Shown piece by piece: positions 1 through 5,636 of a stretch of DNA of 6,037 nucleotides. This stretch comes from Brotonthovivens sp045629925. GTDB lineage: Bacteria; Bacillota; Clostridia; Lachnospirales; Lachnospiraceae. The stretch is from contig JAZQSD010000126.1 in assembly GCA_045629925.1 (NCBI GenBank), positions 1-6,037 on the forward strand. Reading direction: 5' to 3'. Within the stretch, counting starts at the first letter, position 1. Every line of letters starts with the position of its first letter. The position numbers and the translations under genes were made by a program. Under the pieces are notes generated by a model that did not search any database, was not told the origin of the DNA, and saw nothing but the letters and a program-made list of their open reading frames with translations.

Positions 1-1410
1 AAGATAGGATTCATAGTCAACAGATTTGCGGATATAGGTAATTGCCGAATATGGTCTAAGGGTGGAGATAACTTTCAGATCTTTTCGCAGCTGATGCAGC
101 CGTTCCAGCATCCAGTCTGCATTCTTATAATATTCTTCCCACACATCAAAAGCTACCGTCTCATATGGCAGACTGTCTCTGGACAGATATCGTTTTGGCC
201 GGTTCATAATCTGCAGAAAATCAGATCGTTTATCACTTCCCAGGGCAATTCGGATATAGCAAAGGATATCTTTTACAATCCAGTGATCATATATGTTAGG
301 TATCCTCTCTTTTGTTCGAAATGGTATATTGTGACGCATCAGATACTCCATCAAAAATCTTGGCTGCATATTAGTCCGAAACAGTATGACCATATCTTCG
401 TAAGAAACACCTTCTGCATGTTTTTGTCGTATGTTATCTACTAAAAACTGATTCTGCTCCCGCTGAGATAGAAATGTCAGATTGCTTACCACTCCTTCTT
501 CTAAGGATGCTGCCCTAATCTCTTTCTGATATCGAGTGTTATTATGTAGTATCAAACGATTGGCCAAATCCGTGATTTTCACAGGGCATCTATAATTTGT
601 ACTTAAATAGACCTTATCTATCTGTGAAAAATCTTTCTCCACATGCATCATGATTTCTGGGCGCGCACCCCTAAAACGATATATAGATTGGTCATCATCT
701 CCCACTATAAATAGATTTTTACTATTTTTTGACAACATTCTCACCACTTCGTATTGAATCAGGTTGATATCCTGAAACTCATCGATCAAAATATGAGTGA
801 AACGTTTCTGCCATCCCGCCAAAATATCTGGTCTTTGTTCAAACAGTTCCTTTGTAAAAATCAGCATATCATCAAAATCAATTAGACGATTATTTCTCAA
901 AAACAAATGATACTGCTCATAAAGTTCCCGAAACACCTCTTCCCCACAGCTGGTTGCATAATAATGCTCCATCTGGATTCCGGAATTCTTTACCAGACTG
1001 ATCTCTGCCAGAACCGAAGCAATAAACTCTGCTTCATCTTCATATTCAATCTGCTCTCGTGCAATAATCTGCTTAACAGCCTGATATTTTGTCTCATCCT
1101 GAATGATATCTGATGCCTTATAACGATAGGCATGTTTTAAGATCATAAAGAAGATTGCATGAAAAGTTCCGAAAGTTACCGGATACGGTTTATCTTCCAC
1201 CAAATCATAAAAACGCTCTTTCATCTCTAAGGCTGCCGCTTTTGTAAAAGTAATGACTAATATGTTGGCTGGATTGATTCCATGATTCTCAATCATATGC
1301 TTTACCCTATGGGTGATTACCGTTGTCTTTCCTGACCCCGGTCCAGCCAGAACCATCATCGGTCCATCGCTATGTTCAATTGCAATTTTTTGTTTTTTAT
1401 CAATTTGCAT
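1..1410 (-). CDS. UvrD/PcrA/Rep-like superfamily 1 ATP-dependent DNA helicase, N-terminal 470 codons (partial)
   Basis: The reading frame is open from an ATG at 1410 to the left window edge, so the C-terminus and stop lie outside. The family unwinds DNA 3'-5' using ATP, in repair, replication restart or removal of bound proteins. Visible motifs in order: Walker A AGPGSGKTT (residues 22-30), motif Ia ITFTKAAA (53-60), GTFHA (81-85), domain 1B LIDFDDML, Walker B LIDEFQD (208-214), motif III GDDDQSIYRFRGA (237-249) and STNYRCP (270-276). The frame was followed through most of its length without an internal stop. The C-terminal motifs V and VI would lie beyond the edge. An AAGGA ribosome binding site sits about 7 bases before the chosen ATG. 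It is divergent from the cotJ cluster. The family is certain; whether it is the housekeeping PcrA or one of the shorter UvrD paralogues common in Lachnospiraceae is not, and the N-terminus looks more like the latter, so no symbol is given. Confidence 0.93.
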   Translation of the reverse strand, partial: MQIDKKQKIAIEHSDGPMMVLAGPGSGKTTVITHRVKHMIENHGINPANILVITFTKAAALEMKERFYDLVEDKPYPVTFGTFHAIFFMILKHAYRYKASDIIQDETKYQAVKQIIAREQIEYEDEAEFIASVLAEISLVKNSGIQMEHYYATSCGEEVFRELYEQYHLFLRNNRLIDFDDMLIFTKELFEQRPDILAGWQKRFTHILIDEFQDINLIQYEVVRMLSKNSKNLFIVGDDDQSIYRFRGARPEIMMHVEKDFSQIDKVYLSTNYRCPVKITDLANRLILHNNTRYQKEIRAASLEEGVVSNLTFLSQREQNQFLVDNIRQKHAEGVSYEDMVILFRTNMQPRFLMEYLMRHNIPFRTKERIPNIYDHWIVKDILCYIRIALGSDKRSDFLQIMNRPKRYLSRDSLPYETVAFDVWEEYYKNADWMLERLHQLRKDLKVISTLRPYSAITYIRKSVDYESYL

Positions 1411-1421
1411 ATTATGTCCTT

Positions 1422-1440
1422 TTTCCTATTTCGTAGGAAA
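1422..1440 (-). promoter_or_regulatory. Leader hairpin next to the helicase ribosome binding site
   Basis: A perfect 7-bp inverted repeat, TTTCCTA (1422-1428) and TAGGAAA (1434-1440), is separated by 5 bases. On the minus strand its 3' arm runs straight into the AAGGAC ribosome binding site of the helicase. In the transcript it could restrict ribosome access, or on DNA it could be a small operator. The structure is seen directly; any regulatory role is inference. Confidence 0.35.
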
Positions 1441-1444
1441 TCAT

Positions 1445-1473
1445 TTTATCACATTCCTCTCACAAAAAACCAA
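1445..1473 (-). promoter_or_regulatory. Candidate sigma-A promoter for the helicase gene
   Basis: On the minus strand, a -35-like TTGGTT (1468-1473) is 17 bases from a -10-like GATAAA (1445-1450), which is preceded by TGT, a possible extended -10. The hexamers match the consensus at only 3 of 6 and 4 of 6 positions, so this rests on spacing and location, about 35 bases before the start codon. No other convincing pair was found between the two divergent genes. Confidence 0.28.
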
Positions 1474-1483
1474 CGAATTCATA

Positions 1484-1516
1484 GAATATATCAAAAGTAT
1501 CTGCACATCATATATT
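1484..1516 (+). promoter_or_regulatory. Weak candidate sporulation (sigma-E-like) promoter for cotJABC
   Basis: In Bacillus subtilis the cotJ operon is transcribed in the mother cell by sigma-E, whose -10 consensus resembles CATACAAT. Here CATATATT (1509-1516) matches 6 of 8 positions and lies about 30 bases before the cotJA start. The upstream GAATATA (1484-1490) resembles the sigma-E -35 element, but the 18-base gap is longer than the usual 13-15. The call is tentative and owes much to the known regulation of the family. Confidence 0.25.
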
Positions 1517-1544
1517 TGCAAAACAGAAAAGAAAGGTGAGTTTT

Positions 1545-1823
1545 ATGAATACAAATCGCAATCAATCCTGCTATGGGAATTCTTCTATGAATCGAAATAC
1601 AGGATACGCAAATCCACAGAAAAGATGCTCTACATCTTACAGTGCGTTAGACGGACCTTATCATTCAAATATGAACAAAATCGACCAGTTCCCAATCGGT
1701 ATGGCCTATGTGCCATGGCAGGAATTCAAAGACCTTTACGATCCACATCAGGGCCTTTGTCACGGCACTATTTTTAAGGAACTAGATTACCCATTCTACG
1801 GAAAGCGAGGTAACTGCAGATGA
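1545..1823 (+). CDS. cotJA: Spore coat-associated protein CotJA
   Basis: First gene of a cotJABC cluster, 92 residues. CotJ proteins are assembled into the inner layers of the spore coat from the mother cell. The C-terminal half (about residues 45-85) carries the clostridial CotJA pattern: a GMAYVPWQEF segment, then LYDP, a GLCHGTIF stretch and ELDYPFYG near the end. The first 40 residues are low complexity, rich in Asn, Ser, Tyr and Arg, and probably disordered. ATG at 1545 is chosen because GAAAGGTGAG (1531-1540) is a good ribosome binding site 4 bases before it. A GTG at 1536 in the same frame lies inside that site and is unlikely to be used. The stop overlaps the cotJB start (ATGA), indicating translational coupling. 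Confidence 0.88.
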   Translation: MNTNRNQSCYGNSSMNRNTGYANPQKRCSTSYSALDGPYHSNMNKIDQFPIGMAYVPWQEFKDLYDPHQGLCHGTIFKELDYPFYGKRGNCR

Positions 1824-2083
1824 CAGTAGATCAGAAAAAATTATTGGATCACATCAACGCTGTAAGTTTTGCAGCATACGACACAATGCTCTTTCTGGAC
1901 ACTCATCCTGACTGTATGGAAGCCAAAAACTTTTATTGCAAGATGATGGATGAAAGAAACAAGTCAATGTGCGAATATCAGGAAAAATATGAACCATTAA
2001 TTTGCGACGGTCCATGCATGTGCCATTGTGACAAATGGACTTGGGCCACAACACCATGGCCATGGGAAAGGAGGGGTTGCTAG
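1820..2083 (+). CDS. cotJB: Spore coat protein CotJB
   Basis: Second cotJ gene, 87 residues, the same length as B. subtilis CotJB. The N-terminal 60 residues look helical and contain a family-like stretch around residues 19-30 (AYDTMLFLDTHP), followed by a YCKMMDERN segment. The tail is tryptophan-rich and ends in the characteristic PWPWE motif (79-83), with W73, W75, W80 and W82. Unusual is a cysteine cluster C62, C66, C68, H69, C70, with a further C87 at the terminus, which could bind metal or form disulfide cross-links in the coat (inference). Its ATG overlaps the cotJA stop, and its own TAG directly abuts the cotJC ATG. The biochemical role of CotJB is unknown; in B. subtilis it belongs to the same coat module as CotJA and CotJC. 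Confidence 0.9.
   Translation: MTVDQKKLLDHINAVSFAAYDTMLFLDTHPDCMEAKNFYCKMMDERNKSMCEYQEKYEPLICDGPCMCHCDKWTWATTPWPWERRGC
2067..2076 (+). promoter_or_regulatory. Strong ribosome binding site for cotJC
   Basis: AAAGGAGGGG, containing a full AGGAGG core, ends 7 bases before the cotJC ATG. It lies inside the last codons of cotJB, so cotJC can be initiated strongly without depending on coupling. It is the best Shine-Dalgarno match noticed in the window, which fits CotJC being the most abundant product of the cluster (inference). Confidence 0.8.
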
Positions 2084-2692
2084 ATGTGGACCTATGAAAA
2101 AAGATTACAGTTTCCGGTAAACATTAAAGAGCCTAACGCAAAGATTGCTCAGATTATTATGTCTCAATACGGTGGCCCAGACGGCGAAATGGGCGCCTCC
2201 ATGAGATATCTGTCCCAGCGATATGCCATGCCTTACAAAGAAGTCATTGGCGTTTTAACAGACGTGGGAACGGAAGAATTAGCACACCTTGAGATGGTGG
2301 CAAGCATTGTTACACAGCTTACAAGAGACCTCTCCATGGAAGAGATCAAAGCTGCAGGATTCGACGTTTACTATGTGGATCACACAGTAGGTATCTGGCC
2401 TCAGGCAGCAGGAGGCGTACCATTTAACGCTTGTGAATTCCAGTCAAAAGGAGATCCTCTTACAGATCTAATGGAAGACTTGGCCGCAGAACAAAAAGCT
2501 CGTTCTACCTACGACAACATCCTTCGTATGGTAAAAGATCCTGACGTATGCGAACCAATCAAATTCCTTCGCCAAAGAGAAATCAACCATTTCCAGCGTT
2601 TCGGCGAAGCCATCAGAATGGTTCAGGATCGACTTGACTCTAAGAACTTCTACGCATTAAATCCTGCTTTTGATACAGGTATTTGCAAATAA
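2084..2692 (+). CDS. cotJC: Manganese catalase family spore coat protein CotJC
   Basis: Third cotJ gene, 202 residues, slightly longer than B. subtilis CotJC (about 189). It belongs to the ferritin-like non-haem manganese catalases, which split hydrogen peroxide at a di-manganese centre in a four-helix bundle. By comparison with the Lactobacillus plantarum enzyme (Glu35, Glu66, His69, Glu148, His181), the expected ligands are present: E35 in GPDGE, E65 and H68 in TEELAHLE, E136 in DLAAEQKAR, and H169 in REINHFQRF. Catalysis is therefore possible. The N-terminus MWTYEKRLQFPV is typical of the CotJC subgroup. It starts directly after the cotJB stop behind a strong ribosome binding site and is followed by a hairpin at 2704-2744. 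The likely role is a structural coat component that may also protect the spore from peroxide. Confidence 0.95.
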   Translation: MWTYEKRLQFPVNIKEPNAKIAQIIMSQYGGPDGEMGASMRYLSQRYAMPYKEVIGVLTDVGTEELAHLEMVASIVTQLTRDLSMEEIKAAGFDVYYVDHTVGIWPQAAGGVPFNACEFQSKGDPLTDLMEDLAAEQKARSTYDNILRMVKDPDVCEPIKFLRQREINHFQRFGEAIRMVQDRLDSKNFYALNPAFDTGICK

Positions 2693-2703
2693 TCTGATTA
2701 AAA

Positions 2704-2744
2704 AAGGGTATTTGAAAGACATGTCTTGTCGGTCAAATACCCTT
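2704..2744. terminator. Rho-independent terminator between convergent cotJC and the dehydrogenase gene
   Basis: A perfect 12-bp stem, AAGGGTATTTGA (2704-2715) with TCAAATACCCTT (2733-2744), encloses a 17-base loop. On the minus strand the stem is followed by a T run (complement of 2700-2705), making a standard terminator for the dehydrogenase/coaBC unit. On the plus strand only a loosely T-rich stretch follows, so termination of cotJC would be weaker. The loop holds a 12-base perfect palindrome, AAGACATGTCTT (2716-2727). Confidence 0.85.
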
Positions 2745-2760
2745 ACTATTTCTGTTCTAT

Positions 2761-3528
2761 TTATTTTCCCAATTTCTTTCTCTGCTGTCTAGAAGTTAAT
2801 CGCAAAGCCAATCGGAGTGGACAAATACGGTTAAACAAATACACACCTTTGATTGTAATCGCTGGAAGGATCATCGGTTTTCTTGCAAACATCTGATCCA
2901 GTGCATATCTTACACAAAACTCTGCTGAAATTCCCTTTAAAGTAAATTCAACATTTGCAGTTGCACTAAATTCTGTATTTACAGGTCCTGGGCAAAGACA
3001 TCCAACATATATCTTGCTGCCCGCTTCCTTCAATTCCTGGTTGACTGCCAAGGATAAACTTCTCACATATGCCTTTGTTGCATAGTAAGTAGCCATATAT
3101 GGTCCCCCTGGAAGAATCCCTGCAGAAGAGGCAATATTCAGAAGATATCCCTCGTTATACGGCATCATCTTGCGAAGAATTCCTTTCATCAGATAGTGAA
3201 GAGCACGCACATTAACATCGATCATATTTAAATCTTTATCAAGATCTGTATCAACAAAATTGCCACAGTCACCAAATCCTGCATTATTCAAAAATACATC
3301 CACTTTTTTATCGCCGATATATTCTAATAAAGATTTGCAATCATCTTCTATTGCTATATCACAGACAAAAATATCGGTTTTTGTCTCCAGTGAACTTGCA
3401 AGTTCTACCAGACGATCTCTTCTTCTTGCAATCAGCAAAAGTTCATAGCCTTTTTTTGATAACTGTCTGGCAAATTCTGCACCCATGCCTGAACTTGCCC
3501 CTGTAATTACAGCAAATCTATTACTCAT
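2761..3528 (-). CDS. Short-chain dehydrogenase/reductase (classical SDR, COG0300-like)
   Basis: 255 residues, a normal length for a classical SDR. Seen in order: the cofactor-binding glycine motif TGASSGMG (9-16), an arginine-rich turn ARRR (34-37) suggesting NADP(H) over NAD(H), NNAG (81-84), and the catalytic residues N106, S134 or S135 in NIASSAG, and Y148 with K152 in YYATK, then PGPVNT (180-185). All catalytic positions are intact. The tail (about 225-255) is hydrophobic then basic and might associate with a membrane or extend the substrate pocket; this is inference. The substrate cannot be told. A ribosome binding site AAAGGAAG lies about 8 bases before the ATG. The gene starts 32 bp after coaBC ends, so it is probably co-transcribed, and it is the last gene before the terminator. 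A direct role in coenzyme A metabolism is not shown. Confidence 0.93.
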   Translation of the reverse strand: MSNRFAVITGASSGMGAEFARQLSKKGYELLLIARRRDRLVELASSLETKTDIFVCDIAIEDDCKSLLEYIGDKKVDVFLNNAGFGDCGNFVDTDLDKDLNMIDVNVRALHYLMKGILRKMMPYNEGYLLNIASSAGILPGGPYMATYYATKAYVRSLSLAVNQELKEAGSKIYVGCLCPGPVNTEFSATANVEFTLKGISAEFCVRYALDQMFARKPMILPAITIKGVYLFNRICPLRLALRLTSRQQRKKLGK

Positions 3529-3560
3529 AAATATGTCTTCCTTTAAACCTGGGTTTTACT

Positions 3561-4760
3561 TTACTTGCATCCTGTCTTTGCAAGGATCTCATCTAAAATC
3601 GCTGCTGCCGCTTCTTTCTTGCTCATAAGCGGAAGTTCATTGGCGGAATCCTTTGTAATCAAAGTAATCACATTGGTATCTGTTCCAAATCCTGCGCCTG
3701 CCACTTTCAGATTATTTGCAACGATCATATCAAGATTCTTTCTCTCAAGCTTTGCTTTGGAATTCTCCAGCATATTTTCTGTTTCCATGGAAAATCCGCA
3801 GAGGAACTGTCCTTCTACTTTATTCTGCCCCAAAGTACCAATAATATCTTTGGTTCTTGTAAGAGGAATGGACATGTCGCCTTCTTTTTTCTTAATCTTG
3901 TTATCTGCAACTTCTGTTGGACGATAATCAGCTACCGCTGCAGACAAGATTACAATGTCTTTATCTTCTGCATTGGCTGTCACTGCATCAAACATATCCT
4001 GAGCCGAAACAACCGGAATCACTTTCACAAAGCTTGGTGGTTCAATACTTGTAGGTCCTGTTACAAGAGTCACTTCCGCACCTCGAAGCATAGCATTTTC
4101 CGCAATGGCATATCCCATTTTTCCAGTAGAATGATTTGTAATAAAACGAACTGGGTCGATGGCTTCCCTTGTTGGGCCAGCATTTACCAAAACTTTCTTG
4201 CCAAGCATATCTTTTTCGCAGGCAATTTCTTTTAAAATATATTTTAAAAGTTCTGCCGGTTCAGGCATCTTTCCTGCTCCAGATGTGCCGCATGCCAAAA
4301 ATCCACTGGCTGGATCTATAATCTTCTTGCCGTAAGAAGCAAGTTTTTTCAGATTGTCCTGAAGGATTGGGTTCTCGTACATATTAGTGTTCATAGCAGG
4401 AACAATGTACATCGGCGCCTTTGTTGCCATGCATGTTGTTGTCAGCATGTCATCGGCAATCCCATTGGCCAGTTTGCCGATCACGTTGGCTGAAGCTGGC
4501 GCGATCATCACAACGTCTGCCTTCTGGGCAAGACTTACATGGGCCACATGGAACTGGAAATTCCGATCAAAAGTTTCCACCAGACATTTTGTATTTGTCA
4601 AAGACTCAAATGCGATAGGATTGATGAAATTACACGCATTTGCAGTCATGATTACATGTACTTCTGCATGAAGTTTTACAAGCATGCTTGCAAGATTTGG
4701 CATTTTGTAGGCAGCCACGCCGCCAGTTACACCTAAAACAACTGTTTTTCCTCGTAACAT
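3561..4760 (-). CDS. coaBC: Bifunctional phosphopantothenoylcysteine decarboxylase / phosphopantothenate-cysteine ligase
   Basis: 399 residues, full length. CoaB joins 4'-phosphopantothenate to cysteine using CTP; CoaC then decarboxylates the product with FMN to give 4'-phosphopantetheine, in cytosolic coenzyme A synthesis. The N-terminal CoaC flavoprotein domain (about 1-180) shows GVTGGVAAYK (10-19), the catalytic H74 in HVAHVSL, PAMNTNMY (121-128), and the flexible-flap Cys C157 in LACGTSGAGKMPEP. The CoaB domain (about 187-395) shows NAGPTREAIDPVRFITNHS (193-211) with N209, AAVADYRP (274-281), the lysine motif KIKK (288-291), GFSMET (322-327) and DMIVANN (344-350). All are equivalent to the E. 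coli enzyme's key positions. A GAGGGT ribosome binding site precedes the ATG. It follows the TPR gene by 51 bp and precedes the dehydrogenase by 32 bp. Confidence 0.97.
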   Translation of the reverse strand: MLRGKTVVLGVTGGVAAYKMPNLASMLVKLHAEVHVIMTANACNFINPIAFESLTNTKCLVETFDRNFQFHVAHVSLAQKADVVMIAPASANVIGKLANGIADDMLTTTCMATKAPMYIVPAMNTNMYENPILQDNLKKLASYGKKIIDPASGFLACGTSGAGKMPEPAELLKYILKEIACEKDMLGKKVLVNAGPTREAIDPVRFITNHSTGKMGYAIAENAMLRGAEVTLVTGPTSIEPPSFVKVIPVVSAQDMFDAVTANAEDKDIVILSAAVADYRPTEVADNKIKKKEGDMSIPLTRTKDIIGTLGQNKVEGQFLCGFSMETENMLENSKAKLERKNLDMIVANNLKVAGAGFGTDTNVITLITKDSANELPLMSKKEAAAAILDEILAKTGCK

Positions 4761-4776
4761 AATTTACCCTCATATC

Positions 4777-4831
4777 AGACAGCAATCATTCACTGTCTCT
4801 TTTAATAGTATTTACAATACACAACTCTCAA
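4777..4831 (-). promoter_or_regulatory. Possible internal promoter and inverted repeat upstream of coaBC
   Basis: On the minus strand, TTGAGA (4826-4831, 5 of 6 to the -35 consensus) is 18 bases from TATTAA (4802-4807, 4 of 6 to the -10). It overlaps the end of the TPR gene. Downstream is a 6-bp inverted repeat AGACAG (4777-4782) and CTGTCT (4793-4798) with a 10-base gap and no following T run, so it is not a terminator. Together they could give coaBC its own transcription start within the unit. The match is modest and may be chance. Confidence 0.25.
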
Positions 4832-5636
4832 TGTATGTTCGTTTCCATTCTTCCAAAAGATTCCTGCGCTCTGTCAGCGACAGATCTTTAGAAGCACGGA
4901 TCACATCCTGCACTTTCAGACGTTCTTCCAAATTAGCATCATCTGTACCCGCCTTCTGAAACTTCCCAAAGACTTCTCTCATGGTGTCAAAGTCCAGATT
5001 CATCTCCACACTCTTATCTTCCACTTCACCGTCCTCAGTATAGTTCAAAGCGTACAGATAAGCTTCTCTGCTCTTTTGACTGTGGTTTTGCTGATATGCT
5101 TTCCAAAAACATTCACAAGCCTCTGGAAAAAGGAACATTCTTGCGTAAGCTACCCCTTGATTGTGATACAACACAGACCGAAGTTCATCTGTCATCTTAT
5201 CCAAGTTCTCTGTGGATAAAATCTGTCTGTATTCTCTCACTGCCATGGCGTATTTCCCATCTTTTAAGAACTGATCTGCCTTCATCTTGCGGCATTCTAT
5301 CACGGTCTTCCCATCCATATTGGAAAAACGGTTTCTTAAAACAGCTAACTCTTGCTGGGTATACATACCGCTTTCTTTCATAATCATAAGAGCCAAATGA
5401 TACGCAGACTGCCCCGTCCTGATTCCCTGGCTCAACTCATCCGCAAGCTCATCTTTGTCCAATTCTTCTCTGAGCCAGCGAGCCAGATTGTGATTGATCA
5501 GATTCTTATCCAGCGCATAAAAGTTCTGTTCAATATAAAAGGCCAACTCTTCCATGGAATAAATTGGAAAATTCATCGGCTGTATTGTAAACGGCTGTTT
5601 TGCGTCCTCCTGGGCGCACCAGATTAATTCTCCCAT
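4812..5636 (-). CDS. TPR-containing protein of unknown function
   Basis: 274 residues, no signal peptide and no membrane segment, so probably cytosolic. The N-terminal part (about 1-105) is mixed then helical, with a YSMEELAFYIEQNFYALD stretch (26-43) resembling uncharacterised Lachnospiraceae proteins. Two tetratricopeptide-like helical pairs follow: about 116-140 (ADQFLKDGKYAMAVREYRQIL) and about 155-190 (LYHNQGVAYARMFLFPEACECF). The last 35 residues are charged and helical. TPRs usually bind partner proteins. Its ATG shares one base with the stop of the preceding gene (TAATG), so the two are translationally coupled and their products probably act together or in fixed ratio. An AGGTGGA ribosome binding site lies in the end of that gene. 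No enzymatic motif was recognised. Confidence 0.8.
   Translation of the reverse strand: MGELIWCAQEDAKQPFTIQPMNFPIYSMEELAFYIEQNFYALDKNLINHNLARWLREELDKDELADELSQGIRTGQSAYHLALMIMKESGMYTQQELAVLRNRFSNMDGKTVIECRKMKADQFLKDGKYAMAVREYRQILSTENLDKMTDELRSVLYHNQGVAYARMFLFPEACECFWKAYQQNHSQKSREAYLYALNYTEDGEVEDKSVEMNLDFDTMREVFGKFQKAGTDDANLEERLKVQDVIRASKDLSLTERRNLLEEWKRTYIESCVL

Noticed and set aside
94..1113. Plus-strand open frames at 94-444 and 907-1113
   Set aside because: They lie wholly opposite the helicase gene, have no ribosome binding site, and encode cysteine/isoleucine/phenylalanine-rich peptides typical of antisense readings.
1536..1544. GTG start three codons upstream of the chosen cotJA ATG
   Set aside because: It falls inside the ribosome binding site GAAAGGTGAG that serves the ATG at 1545.
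1313..1777. 154-codon plus-strand frame
   Set aside because: It begins opposite the helicase Walker A region and runs through the intergenic region into cotJA in the wrong frame. It is made of two shadows joined across non-coding DNA.
1854..2063. 69-codon minus-strand frame
   Set aside because: It lies opposite cotJB, with no ribosome binding site and no recognisable family.
4777..4798. Terminator between the TPR gene and coaBC
   Set aside because: The inverted repeat is only 6 bp with a 10-base gap and no T run follows on the minus strand.
3260..5627. Plus-strand open frames at 3260-3448, 3565-3927, 4387-4671, 4421-4618, 4539-4736, 5096-5383 and 5352-5627
   Set aside because: All lie opposite the dehydrogenase, coaBC or TPR genes, several overlap one another, and none shows a family signature.
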